Positions 16,092-24,639 of a stretch of 44,802 nt of DNA are shown one piece after another; positions within the stretch are counted from its first letter, which is position 1; every line of letters starts with the position of its first letter. Both the position numbers and the translations under genes were made by a program. The stretch spans positions 1 to 44,802 of the forward strand of contig JAZOSN010000013.1 in NCBI GenBank assembly GCA_045657105.1. The letters are read 5' to 3'. The notes beneath the pieces were generated by a model, which was given only the letters and a program-made list of their open reading frames with translations, made no database searches and had not been told where the DNA came from. The DNA is from SIG672 sp045657105. GTDB lineage: Bacteria; Bacillota; Clostridia; Oscillospirales; CAG-272.

Positions 16092-18307
16092 TATACGAGC
16101 GCCTCCGCCTGACGGATAAAGCCGTCCTGCTCCTCCTTGTTTATATTATTCCAAAGCACGTTCCAGCCGCAAACGCGGATCTGAAGATCTCTGTATTTAT
16201 CGGGATTTGCCTGTGCATCGCGTAACGTATCGGCATCAAACACGTTTATATGCATAGCGTGACCGCCACGTTTAACGAAGGTCATAAGCAGGGCGTACAT
16301 AGATTCAAGTCCGTCCTCGCCCAAAGCGGCAGACGGAAGAAGTCCGAGATCAAGGCAGGCGTCGCAGATAAACGAGGATGCGTCGATCTTGGTCGCCGAA
16401 AGAATTGCGGCGGTTGCGCCCTCTCTGTTTTGTCCCATACTTGCCGAAATATTCTTGGAAAGCTCCTCGCCGAGAAGGCGTCCGTTGGGAGAGGATGCGG
16501 TGACCTTTCCCTGAACGTAGGACATACGCGCAACGTGGAATCCGCAGTTCCACTTTCCGCCTCTTGAATTATCGTAGCGGCAAATATTTTCCGTTGCAAA
16601 ATTTACAAGATCGACCGCGATAGCATCGGGGCGCTCCTTGTTATTTCCGTACTTTTCACGGTCAAGAAGAAGCTTTTTGCGGAAATTCTCATTTCCCTGG
16701 TAGTTGTTGTCAAGAATTTTTACAAACTCGTCAAGAGTCAGCTCTTTCTTCTCATAGACGTATTTTTTAATCATCATAAGAGAGTCGGCAATATCGGCAA
16801 TATATCCAAAGAGAGCAATAGAATTGTTGCACACTCCCCCTCCTCCGATAGCGTCCTTTGCTTTTTCGAGCGCGCTTGGGAATGTACCCGAAAGCAGAGA
16901 AAGCGGATTTATATGGCAAAGATACTTTTCAAAGCCGTTGACCGTTTCGACAACCGCGTCAATAAGAGCGAGTAGCTGTCTTTTATATTCGGAGTAAAGG
17001 TCCTCAAAGGTCTTATATTCGGAGAGCACGGGGCTCTCGCTTCCCGAAAAGACACCCGTAACGCCGTCGCACCCCTTATGCAGAGCGTATTCGAGCGGCT
17101 TCATCATATTGATATAGTTCATTCCCGCATCGTACGAGCCCTGCGGCGAATATTCGTAGCAGCCGGTGACGTTACACTCTCTTGCCTCGTCCTTGGTCGC
17201 GCCCACCCTTTCAAGCGCTCTTCTTATAGTGGCGTCCGAAACGAAAACAATGCTGTTTCTGCCGCTTCGAATCATATCGAGTGCTTTCAAAAGAATATCC
17301 TTAGGCGTAGAGTCTGCGACCTTGATTTGGATCTTCGGGCTATATATATTCATCTCGTTATAAACGTCGAGTACCAGATAGGAAAGCTCGTTTATACCGG
17401 TCGATCCGTCGGCATACTCGCCGCCGAGATATAGCGGTTGATTCCAGTAGTTACCTATTGCGGTGAACTGCAAAAAGTAATAAGCGAGGTCGCATCTTAT
17501 CTCATCTTCACTTACGCCGCTTGCGAGATCGTTTTTATAAAATCCGTAGAACTCTTTATCAAATCCCGAAAGCGAGCGCACCTGCAAGTTATCAACGTGC
17601 TCGCTCACGATAAAATAGATATACGAGAGCAGGAGCGCCTCGTAAAAGGTCTTTGGGGGATTTTTCTTGATATTTCCGAGCGCTTTTGCCATCTTTTCCG
17701 AGCCGCTTGTGCTTTTTGCAAGCTCTTCAAGACGACCGACGAAGGAAATGACCGCCTCGTAACTGAGCTTTATGCCGTCGAAAAATGCATCCTCGCCTGC
17801 ACTTCTCTCTTTGGAGCGGCGGATCCTTTCGCTTTCTTCAAGTATTCCAGCAAATCCGAGCGAAAAAAGACGGCTCCATACGGGCACGCTATGATCGTAG
17901 TCCGGCCATATGGTGACTATTCCATCACGCTCGAGTTGCGCGCGTCTTTTCTCTACCTCGGGAATATCTTTGTTGAAAACCCACCATCTCCACTTGCCGA
18001 TAACAGTCTTGGCGAGCGGACGGTCCATCATATTGACCGCAGGGAAAATATCCCTTTTGTCGCAGGATATTCTTGTGTTTTTCAAAACATAGTCGAGTGC
18101 TTTTGCCTTACGAACCGGGTGAGCAAGTCCTATTATTTTCTCGTCCTGCTCGTTTATGCCTTTTATAATATCGTCGCCCTGAATTCCTGTATTTGCATCA
18201 AATATCTCGTCGTGACGGATAAATCTCGCGTGTGGATTGAAGGGCTTTGCAGTATCGTGGTATTTGTTGATTATATAATCGTAGTCGTCGGGTTTTACGT
18301 ATTTCAT
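16091..18307 (-). CDS. Glycyl radical enzyme (pyruvate formate-lyase superfamily), unassigned subtype
   Basis: Oxygen-sensitive radical enzyme, 738 residues from the ATG at 18307 (GGAGGTGTTAAT ahead of it; the frame extends further but without a ribosome site). The catalytic loop is VTGCYEYSPQG with thiyl Cys383 and Glu385. The C-terminal radical site is RVCGWNVLW with Gly714. A single Cys followed by x-E excludes pyruvate formate-lyase (which has CC) and resembles the dehydratase/lyase branch, yet the usual GCVEP is GCYEY. H139 in DYDHSVPVW and D393 after the Cys loop are candidates for substrate residues. Operon partners are a lactonase, a transporter and the activase. The reaction cannot be named from sequence alone. 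Confidence 0.93.
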   Translation of the reverse strand: MKYVKPDDYDYIINKYHDTAKPFNPHARFIRHDEIFDANTGIQGDDIIKGINEQDEKIIGLAHPVRKAKALDYVLKNTRISCDKRDIFPAVNMMDRPLAKTVIGKWRWWVFNKDIPEVEKRRAQLERDGIVTIWPDYDHSVPVWSRLFSLGFAGILEESERIRRSKERSAGEDAFFDGIKLSYEAVISFVGRLEELAKSTSGSEKMAKALGNIKKNPPKTFYEALLLSYIYFIVSEHVDNLQVRSLSGFDKEFYGFYKNDLASGVSEDEIRCDLAYYFLQFTAIGNYWNQPLYLGGEYADGSTGINELSYLVLDVYNEMNIYSPKIQIKVADSTPKDILLKALDMIRSGRNSIVFVSDATIRRALERVGATKDEARECNVTGCYEYSPQGSYDAGMNYINMMKPLEYALHKGCDGVTGVFSGSESPVLSEYKTFEDLYSEYKRQLLALIDAVVETVNGFEKYLCHINPLSLLSGTFPSALEKAKDAIGGGGVCNNSIALFGYIADIADSLMMIKKYVYEKKELTLDEFVKILDNNYQGNENFRKKLLLDREKYGNNKERPDAIAVDLVNFATENICRYDNSRGGKWNCGFHVARMSYVQGKVTASSPNGRLLGEELSKNISASMGQNREGATAAILSATKIDASSFICDACLDLGLLPSAALGEDGLESMYALLMTFVKRGGHAMHINVFDADTLRDAQANPDKYRDLQIRVCGWNVLWNNINKEEQDGFIRQAEALV

Positions 18308-18325
18308 ATTAACACCTCCGACCTT

Positions 18326-18354
18326 ATTATATTTTTTTACGCGTCTTTTGTAAA
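18326..18354 (-). promoter_or_regulatory. Promoter of the glycyl radical enzyme operon
   Basis: Reading leftward: TTTACA (18349-18354), a 17-nt spacer and TATAAT (18326-18331), ending 18 bp before the GRE start codon. Confidence 0.6.
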
Positions 18355-18362
18355 TAGACAAA

Positions 18363-18400
18363 CCGAAACACTTGACTAAATCGAAACAGTATTGTATAAT
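18363..18400 (+). promoter_or_regulatory. Promoter of the AraC gene with CGAAACA direct repeats
   Basis: TTGACT (18372-18377), a 17-nt spacer and TATAAT (18395-18400). CGAAACA occurs at 18364-18370 and 18382-18388, 18 bp apart, bracketing the -35. That spacing suits an AraC-type protein on one DNA face and suggests autoregulation and divergent control. Confidence 0.65.
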
Positions 18401-18417
18401 AAATACGAGGTGATAAT

Positions 18418-19179
18418 ATGTTTGAAGGCTTAAACGACATAATCATATCGAAAATAGCACTTGCGATGTACGTTCCTGCAAAAACGGGAAATCCTGTGCA
18501 CAATAACCGTCCCTTTCACGGGCTCGTGCTAAACGATGAAAACTCAGACAAAAACTACTTTTTTTCAGACGGAAGCGTTCTGAATACGAAGGGCGGCGAG
18601 CTTTTTTATCTGCCTAAGGGCTCGTCCTACACCGTAGAGGACTTAACCTTGGGCGGTTGCTACGCCATAAATTTTGATGCAAACATATCGGGCACAAAGC
18701 CCTTTTCAATATCTCTGAGAAATTACGACTCGGTACTGAAAGAGTTTAAGGATGCCGTGCGAAAATGGAAGCAACAGTCGGACACGAGTCATATTTTTAT
18801 CAGAAGATGCCTGTACGACATACTGCTTGAAATACAGAGCGAGTATAAAAAAAGCTATCTTCCCGATGCAAAGCTTGATATTATCGCCCCTGCGCTGAAA
18901 AAAATATCCTCCGATTTTACTAGTCCCGAAATATCGGTAGCTTCTCTTGCAGAGCTGTGTTCTGTCAGCGAGGTCTATTTCAGAAAGATATTTTTACACA
19001 AGTTCGGTGTTTCGCCGAGAGAATACATAATATCAAAACGGCTCACATATGCGCTTCAACTTGTCGAGTCAGGACAGTTTCAGATTAGCGAGATAGCAAC
19101 CATGTGCGGCTATTCCGAGCCCTGCCATTTTTCGAGAGAATTCAAAAAGAAATTCGGAGTATCGCCCGCGAAATACTGA
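18418..19179 (+). CDS. AraC-family transcriptional regulator
   Basis: 253 residues. The N-terminal cupin-like sensing domain includes GGELFYLPKGSSYTVEDLTL. The C-terminal double helix-turn-helix reads VASLAELCSVSEVYFRKIFL, then HKFGVSPREYIISKRL, and a second unit QISEIATMCGYSEPCHFSRE, then FKKKFGVSPAKY. It is divergent from the glycyl radical enzyme operon with only 110 bp between starts, so it very probably controls that operon in response to the pathway substrate. The start is an ATG after GAGGTGATAAT. Confidence 0.92.
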   Translation: MFEGLNDIIISKIALAMYVPAKTGNPVHNNRPFHGLVLNDENSDKNYFFSDGSVLNTKGGELFYLPKGSSYTVEDLTLGGCYAINFDANISGTKPFSISLRNYDSVLKEFKDAVRKWKQQSDTSHIFIRRCLYDILLEIQSEYKKSYLPDAKLDIIAPALKKISSDFTSPEISVASLAELCSVSEVYFRKIFLHKFGVSPREYIISKRLTYALQLVESGQFQISEIATMCGYSEPCHFSREFKKKFGVSPAKY

Positions 19180-19188
19180 AAATAAAGT

Positions 19189-19216
19189 AAGGCAATATCC
19201 GTCGGGATATTGCCTT
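19189..19216. terminator. Bidirectional terminator between araC-type gene and spoIVB
   Basis: AAGGCAATATCC (19189-19200) and GGATATTGCCTT (19205-19216) pair perfectly, with T-run downstream on the plus strand. The two flanking genes converge here. Confidence 0.8.
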
Positions 19217-19222
19217 TTTTTC

Positions 19223-20284
19223 TTATTCTTCTATCGGCATCGCCATATTTTCAAGCATATTTTCGGCAAATATGCCGTAGCCCTTCGTGGGATCGTCGAT
19301 CAGCACGTGAGTGACCGCGCCGACCAGCTTGCCGTTTTGGATAATGGGGCTTCCGCTCATTCCCTGCACGATTCCTCCCGTTTTGGAAAGAAGCTCACTA
19401 TCGGTTATCTTTATAATGAAATTTTTCGTTTTTCCGTCTGCATCGCATATCTTTTCTATCACCGCTTCGTACTCTTTCGGTCCGTTTTCGTCAAGGGTAC
19501 ACACGATCCTTATATCACCCGTTTTGACCTCGCTTCGATCGGCAAGCGAGATCAGGGTGCTTTCCTTGGGTATTTCAGCAAATATCCCATAGACTCCGCT
19601 CGGAGTATTGTTTATCACGCTTCCGACCTTCTCGCCGTCAAGGCGTCCGCGAAGCTCACCGGGCGCGCCTGCGCTTCCCTTCTTGATCTCTCCAAGGACG
19701 ACCTCAAAAACGCCTCCTCTTGAAACCGGCATAAGGACTCCGGTGTCCGGATCGCATATGCCGTGCCCAAGACCTGCAAACTCGCCCGTTTCAGGAACAA
19801 CGAAGGTCACCGTTCCGATGCCCGCAAGGCTATCTCTCACCCAAAGTCCGCCTCTGTACGCGCCGTCACTGTCCGCAACGATCGGAGTGAGCGTAACGCT
19901 CATTTCTTTTCCCTCTCTTGTGATGCCAATTTCAAGAGGCTTTCCCTCGCTTTTTTCTATACGCGATACGAGGTCCTCGCTGTTTAAAATCTCTTTGCCG
20001 TTTACCGTGTTTATTATATCCTTCGAGCATATACCCGCATCCCGTGCGGGAAATCGCTCTCCTTTGCCGCTCACAACTCCCGTGACTCCTACCACGAGCA
20101 CGCCTCTCGTGTTGATACGGGTACCGAAAATCTCTCCCCCTATCATCACCTTTTCTCCGCGAGAATCGACCGACTGCGCCGCGACCGACATACTCCCGCA
20201 AAAAATGAGGATAAGTGTGATAAGAGCAAGGGAAAGTGCCGAAACACGAACTCGGCAGCTTCGGTTTCTACTCTTTTTCCGCAT
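19223..20284 (-). CDS. spoIVB: SpoIVB peptidase (S55 family)
   Basis: Forespore-secreted serine protease that triggers pro-SigK processing across the inter-membrane space. An upstream TTG at 20362 would give 379 residues, but the ATG at 20284 behind AGAGGAAACAGGTA gives a clean signal anchor (VSALSLALITLILIFCG) and 353 residues. A PDZ domain (FPARDAGICSKDIINTVNGK) precedes the S55 domain. Catalytic candidates are His in GLGHGICDPDTG, Ser in GMSGSPIIQNG and Asp in VLIDDPTKGYG. A possible forespore-type promoter (GCATA, 19-nt spacer, AATTATA on the minus strand) lies in the 20363-20405 region. Neighbouring sigK and the coat-type gene make this a late-sporulation cluster. Confidence 0.94.
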   Translation of the reverse strand: MRKKSRNRSCRVRVSALSLALITLILIFCGSMSVAAQSVDSRGEKVMIGGEIFGTRINTRGVLVVGVTGVVSGKGERFPARDAGICSKDIINTVNGKEILNSEDLVSRIEKSEGKPLEIGITREGKEMSVTLTPIVADSDGAYRGGLWVRDSLAGIGTVTFVVPETGEFAGLGHGICDPDTGVLMPVSRGGVFEVVLGEIKKGSAGAPGELRGRLDGEKVGSVINNTPSGVYGIFAEIPKESTLISLADRSEVKTGDIRIVCTLDENGPKEYEAVIEKICDADGKTKNFIIKITDSELLSKTGGIVQGMSGSPIIQNGKLVGAVTHVLIDDPTKGYGIFAENMLENMAMPIEE

Positions 20285-20491
20285 TACCTGTTTCCTCTTT
20301 TTTTCTTCCGTTTTACTTTTTACATCTATATTCAAGCCGCAAGGCGTTATCTCCGCTTTCAACTTTACACAATTATAATTTGCGAAGCTTTTTAAACTTT
20401 ATGCCTTGTAATATCTTCTTGCATTTTTATAAGGTGCCGAAAAAGTCAAAAATGACGCTCGAAAGGATATTTTTTACAAATATTTTTAAGA

Positions 20492-22054
20492 TCAGATGCT
20501 TCTTTTCCTGTTCTGTTTATGTCTCGGAATAAGGATCACGCTCGGTACGCTATCCTCGCTTATTTCGGGATTTGCCGCCTCAAGCTCGGCAGAGGTAACG
20601 TTATATTTTTTACCGATGTCCCATAGAGTTTCGTTTTTGGCAGGATAATATACGGTAAAAGGCTTTCTTTCCTGTACAATGTCACTGTCTGTCACCTGCG
20701 AGGATCTTATCATCTCGCTCATCTCGCTTTTCCAGGAAACCACCGTAATTTCGAGATCATATCCAACACAGAGCGAATTATCACTGTCGGCGGTATTTAC
20801 AGCAGACACACGGAGCAGGAAAAGGTATTCGTCAAATTCGGGAAGATCTTTAAGCTCTGCCTCGAAATCGCCGTTAAAGCTCTGAGATGAGATGTTTCCG
20901 AGCGCGTCCTTATAGACGACGTTTATCTGCGAGCTGCCGAGCGCGCGGCGAACTCCGTTTTCGCTTGTGAGCGACTCTATCTGAGGTTGAACCGTGGTGA
21001 TCACCACACTTGCGCCCTCAGGAAGAGGTGACGGAGCGCAGGACTCAACTCGGATATTTTTGACAGTTCGGGAAGGCTCGCTTGAAAAGCTTATCTTCTC
21101 GCTTTCGGTCTTGATAGCGCAGCTCGGCATATACATATCCGAAACGTAGCGGCAGGAAATGCTTCCGGCTCCGTTTACCGCAAGCGCGTATCCAACGTCC
21201 ACCTCGATCTTGTTATTTTCCCCCGAGCCGTCGTTTGAAAGCGAGCAGTCAAGTGAGCGTATGTAAGAGCAGGCGGTGCAAACGATACTGTCAAGCGCAG
21301 AGAGATCTACCTCTACTATGCGCGAAAAAGGCACTTTTTTATAAACGTGTATAGGCTCCTGTGCATCGGCAGGAGAATATATAACGTCAACATTTATATT
21401 GCCCTTGACTCCGATACCACCGCTTTCGACGCCGCATTCGACCACCTCGCTTTTGGCATCGCAGTAGATTATCTCCTCGGCTTCACCTGAGAGTATAATG
21501 TCCTCAGAAAGCTCGAGATCCTTTTCCCAAGCCGAAAAAGGCACCATACAGGACACGCTCTCGGTCTTTATCTCGGGGCAGATTCCGTTTTCGCAGGCGA
21601 GAGCGGGCATTTCGGGAGAAATAGAGATCTTTTTCCAGATCTTTATTCCCGCGTCTATTCTTCCGCGAACGCTTACCTTCCTCGGATTTACCGTCTTGAC
21701 CGAAACGCTTTCAAGCGTCGGGCAACATATAAGCGAGATCTCCTCGTATGCGGCACTGTCGCCAACGGGTATCGTTGCCGAGTAGTCCTGAGTAAAGGTG
21801 ACCGAGCGGAGCTTGTTGTCGTCGTCGATAAAAAGCACGCGCGTAGTAAGCGTTCCGCTCATACTCGCCTTCCCGCCCTCGACGAAGCAACTCTCAGGCG
21901 AAATGCTTCCCGATGCGCTTATTATTCTTTTAATATCTGCATAAAAATCGGGAAGAATAAAGTCGCGCGAGCACTCTATCAGTTCTCTGCTTTTCTGAAA
22001 CACTCGGGAATATATTTCAGAGCTTCCCGTCATTTCCGAAGAAAAATTTTCCAT
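20492..22054 (-). CDS. SPOCS (DUF3794)/LysM spore protein, SipL-like
   Basis: 520 residues. The N-terminal and central parts are repeated SPOCS/DUF3794 beta-rich modules (SGTLTTRVLFIDDDNKLRSV and INVVYKDALGNISSQSFNGD). The C-terminus is a LysM domain (VYYPAKNETLWDIGKKYNVT, then SAELEAANPEI). This architecture matches SipL of Clostridioides difficile, which binds SpoIVA and builds the spore coat; LysM parts often contact peptidoglycan or SpoIVA. AAGGAGAACTGTATT precedes the ATG. It lies between sigK and spoIVB, consistent with mother-cell expression in sporulation. Exact orthology to SipL is likely but not proven. Confidence 0.86.
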   Translation of the reverse strand: MENFSSEMTGSSEIYSRVFQKSRELIECSRDFILPDFYADIKRIISASGSISPESCFVEGGKASMSGTLTTRVLFIDDDNKLRSVTFTQDYSATIPVGDSAAYEEISLICCPTLESVSVKTVNPRKVSVRGRIDAGIKIWKKISISPEMPALACENGICPEIKTESVSCMVPFSAWEKDLELSEDIILSGEAEEIIYCDAKSEVVECGVESGGIGVKGNINVDVIYSPADAQEPIHVYKKVPFSRIVEVDLSALDSIVCTACSYIRSLDCSLSNDGSGENNKIEVDVGYALAVNGAGSISCRYVSDMYMPSCAIKTESEKISFSSEPSRTVKNIRVESCAPSPLPEGASVVITTVQPQIESLTSENGVRRALGSSQINVVYKDALGNISSQSFNGDFEAELKDLPEFDEYLFLLRVSAVNTADSDNSLCVGYDLEITVVSWKSEMSEMIRSSQVTDSDIVQERKPFTVYYPAKNETLWDIGKKYNVTSAELEAANPEISEDSVPSVILIPRHKQNRKRSI

Positions 22055-22114
22055 AATACAGTTCTCCTTAAATTATAGCTTTTGTTTTTAATATATTCGC
22101 TTTCCCGTGATTTA

Positions 22115-22804
22115 TTACATCATTCCCGGTGATCTCAGATGCTCGGATATTTTTTCAAGCGCGGTCTTTTCTATTCTACTGACGTACGAGCGTGATATGC
22201 CGAGCTTTTTTGCAACCTCTCTCTGTGTTAGCGACTTATTACCGTCAAGACCGTAACGCATACCGATTATGCTTTTTTCTCTTTCGTCAAGCTTCGTTTC
22301 GATTATCCTGCGCGCGCGGCGACTGCTCATTTTTACAAAAAGATCGTCGGCTATCGTATCCTCACTGCTTATTATATCTATGTAAGTGAGCGGATTTCCG
22401 TCCTTGTCAACGTCTATCGTTTCGTTCATAGACACCTCGTTTTGGAGCTTTTTCTGCGAGCGGAAATACATAAGGATCTCATTTTGCAGACATTTTCCCG
22501 CATAGGTCGCAAAGCGAGTTCCGTTTTTAGTATTGAAGGAGTCTATTGCTTTTATAAGTCCTATCGTTCCTATCGAGATAAGGTCCTCCTGATTTTCTCC
22601 CGAAGTGCAGTATTTTTTAACGATATGCGCCACAAGGCGAAGGTTATGAAGTATCAGCTTTTCGCGAGCGCTCTCATCTCCGTTTTTCATAAGCCGAAAG
22701 CATTCTTCCTCCTCGTTTGCCGACAGCGGCAAAGGAAAGGACGAGGGATCGTCAACTCTGAGAAAAGTGAGTATCATTTCGGCAAGCATTTCAAAAAATG
22801 GCAA
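22115..22804 (-). CDS. sigK: RNA polymerase sporulation sigma factor SigK (uninterrupted)
   Basis: Late mother-cell sigma factor, 229 residues. Regions 2 and 4 are clear: LRLVAHIVKKYCTSGENQED, then LISIGTIGLIKAIDSFNTKN, and the C-terminal HTH LTQREVAKKLGISRSYVSRI. FPLPLS near residue 23 matches the conserved start of mature SigK. The preceding 22 residues are hydrophobic (FFEMLAEMILTFL), suggesting a short pro-sequence that fits the SpoIVB-triggered processing pathway encoded next door. The TTG start at 22804 lies behind GGAGGTGGATTT; the ATG at 22789 would shorten the pro-sequence. The gene is continuous, with no skin-type insertion. Confidence 0.93.
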   Translation of the reverse strand: MPFFEMLAEMILTFLRVDDPSSFPLPLSANEEEECFRLMKNGDESAREKLILHNLRLVAHIVKKYCTSGENQEDLISIGTIGLIKAIDSFNTKNGTRFATYAGKCLQNEILMYFRSQKKLQNEVSMNETIDVDKDGNPLTYIDIISSEDTIADDLFVKMSSRRARRIIETKLDEREKSIIGMRYGLDGNKSLTQREVAKKLGISRSYVSRIEKTALEKISEHLRSPGMM

Positions 22805-22841
22805 AAATCCACCTCCAAAGCATATTTATTGAAAAATACTC

Positions 22842-22870
22842 TTGCGATTTGAGTTTTTTTACTGTATAAT
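22842..22870 (+). promoter_or_regulatory. Promoter of the ppx-trmH-SDR run
   Basis: TTGCGA (22842-22847), a 17-nt spacer and TATAAT (22865-22870), about 55 bp upstream of the GTG start of the phosphatase gene. Confidence 0.55.
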
Positions 22871-22925
22871 ATATGCAAACAAAGCAGGATATATTTTTTA
22901 ATTCGGGAAAGGAAGGACTGCACAG

Positions 22926-23837
22926 GTGAAGCTTGCGGTAATAGACATCGGCTCAAATACTATAAAAATGACCGCCTACGCGGTCGGTACTCTGCCGAGT
23001 GAAATATACTCGAAAACCGTACACGCAAAGCTTTCCTCTCATCTGACCGACGGAGCGCTTTCGCAAAAAGGAATAAAAACGCTCAGTAGCGCGGTAAACG
23101 ACCTGAAACGGACCGCGCGCGCGATAGGTTGTAAAAAACAAAACGTTTTCGCTTTCGCTACCGCCTGTGTGAGAGGTGCCACCAACCGCGAGCACGTTCT
23201 CCGCGCGGCAGAGAAATCGACCAAGATCAAAATAAGCTTGCTTAGCGGCGAGCAGGAAGCGGAGATATGTCTTCTCGGTGCTCTTGCGGCAAAGGGTTGC
23301 CCCGACTCGGGTGTACTTGCCGATCTCGGCGGCGGAAGCTGCGAGCTTATCTCGTTTGAAAATTCGGCAGAGCTCGAAAAGGTATCTCTTGACATCGGTG
23401 CGCTTGCAATGCACAAAAAATTCGCATCGGGTGGGCAGATAAAGCCTTCGGAGCGAATCCTGCTTTCCGAATATCTCAAGGAGCAGCTTAAAGAGGGCGC
23501 AAAGAATATAAAAATACCGCTTGGCGGCAGCTTCGTCGTGACCGGCGGAAGCGCACGCGCTACGCTCAAAATGCTCTCGGCGATCGACGGAAGAGCAAGA
23601 AAGCTTCCCTGCACCGTCACACTCGGTGAGGCAGAGGAGCTCTGCGAAAGGATAAGCTCGGGAGAGCTCGCCGAGCTCTGCGAGAAAACGGTCAAGGAGC
23701 GCGCAAAAACGCTCGTACCGGGAGCCACGGTATTTATAAAAGTCGCCGAAAAGCTGGGTGCTGCATCGTTTACGGTTATAGGCGGCGGAGCACGCGACGG
23801 CTTTGCACGACTCATTATTTCTGACAGAGGTAAATAA
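22926..23837 (+). CDS. Ppx/GppA-family phosphatase
   Basis: Cytosolic actin-like-fold hydrolase of 303 residues, acting on polyphosphate or pppGpp in characterised relatives. The N-terminal phosphate loop is LAVIDIGSNTIKMTAY and the second is VLADLGGGSCELISFE. EQEAEICLLGA matches the family core and GGGARDGFARL closes the fold. It starts at GTG behind AGGACTGCACAG. It lacks the extra C-terminal domain of E. coli Ppx, so it is the short form. Three bases separate it from the downstream rRNA-type methyltransferase, so the two are probably one transcript. Confidence 0.9.
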   Translation: MKLAVIDIGSNTIKMTAYAVGTLPSEIYSKTVHAKLSSHLTDGALSQKGIKTLSSAVNDLKRTARAIGCKKQNVFAFATACVRGATNREHVLRAAEKSTKIKISLLSGEQEAEICLLGALAAKGCPDSGVLADLGGGSCELISFENSAELEKVSLDIGALAMHKKFASGGQIKPSERILLSEYLKEQLKEGAKNIKIPLGGSFVVTGGSARATLKMLSAIDGRARKLPCTVTLGEAEELCERISSGELAELCEKTVKERAKTLVPGATVFIKVAEKLGAASFTVIGGGARDGFARLIISDRGK

Positions 23838-23840
23838 GCT

Positions 23841-24623
23841 ATGGATATAATACTCGACAAAACATCGGAAGAAACGGCATTTTTCGAAGGAATGATCTCA
23901 TTTCGCTCTGTCGTTTCGGCAATACGAGATGGAAGATCGGACAGAAAAATAAACGCCGTATATTTTGACAGCGCGAAAAAACAAAAGCTCTCGCGCCATC
24001 TGTCCTACATAAAGGCGATGAGTCACGAGCTCTCTTTTCCGGTATATTTTGCAGAAAGTGAGGAGATCTCCTCGCTCTGCAACGGAAATTCACACGGAGG
24101 TATTCTGACGGTCTGCTCGGGAAGAACGTACAAAACGCTCACCTCACCCGAAGATCTTAAAAAAGACGGATTTTACCTTCTGCTTGACGGCATAGAGGAT
24201 CCGTACAACTTTGCATTCTCGCTCCGCGCGGCATACGCGGCAGGCGCAGACGGTCTTATCCTGCCCGAGCGCAACTGGCTTAGTGCGGCAGGAACGGTCT
24301 GCCGTTCATCGGCAGGCGCGTCCGAGCTTATAGACACTCTGATAATAGGCAAAAATTCAATAGAAATTCTGAAAAGATCCGGTTATCGGATAGTCTGCAC
24401 AGACACCGAAAACTCGGTTTCGCTCAGTAAGGCAAATCTTGAAAAGCCGCTCGTTGCCGTTATAGGCGGGGAGCGCAGAGGCATATCATCGCAGATACTA
24501 TCCGAGGCAGACGAGGTCGCGCGCATAGATTACGGCAGGGATTTTAGCGAGGCTCTCCCTGCGGCATCGGCGTCGGCAATAATCTGCTTTGAGGTACTTA
24601 GAAGAAATTCTTTAAAAGACTAA
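23841..24623 (+). CDS. TrmH/SpoU-family RNA methyltransferase
   Basis: 260 residues, SPOUT-fold SAM-dependent 2'-O-ribose methyltransferase. Motif 1 is LLLDGIEDPYNFAFSLRAAY, motif 2 is AVIGGERRGISSQIL and motif 3 is ALPAASASAIICFEVLRRNS. The N-terminal third resembles the L30e-like substrate domain (MSHELSFPVYFAE). Conserved Asn in the first motif and the final knot are intact, apart from A for the usual S/N-V-S in motif 3. The RNA target (tRNA or rRNA) cannot be told. It shares an operon with the Ppx-type and SDR genes. Confidence 0.88.
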   Translation: MDIILDKTSEETAFFEGMISFRSVVSAIRDGRSDRKINAVYFDSAKKQKLSRHLSYIKAMSHELSFPVYFAESEEISSLCNGNSHGGILTVCSGRTYKTLTSPEDLKKDGFYLLLDGIEDPYNFAFSLRAAYAAGADGLILPERNWLSAAGTVCRSSAGASELIDTLIIGKNSIEILKRSGYRIVCTDTENSVSLSKANLEKPLVAVIGGERRGISSQILSEADEVARIDYGRDFSEALPAASASAIICFEVLRRNSLKD

Positions 24624-24639
24624 GGAAAGGTATAAAGAT

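Noticed and set aside
17438..18379. 313-codon plus-strand frame opposite the glycyl radical enzyme
   Set aside because: Antisense shadow of a strongly motif-bearing gene, with no ribosome site.
20285..20362. TTG-initiated extension of SpoIVB
   Set aside because: The ATG at 20284 has a good ribosome site and gives a proper signal anchor.
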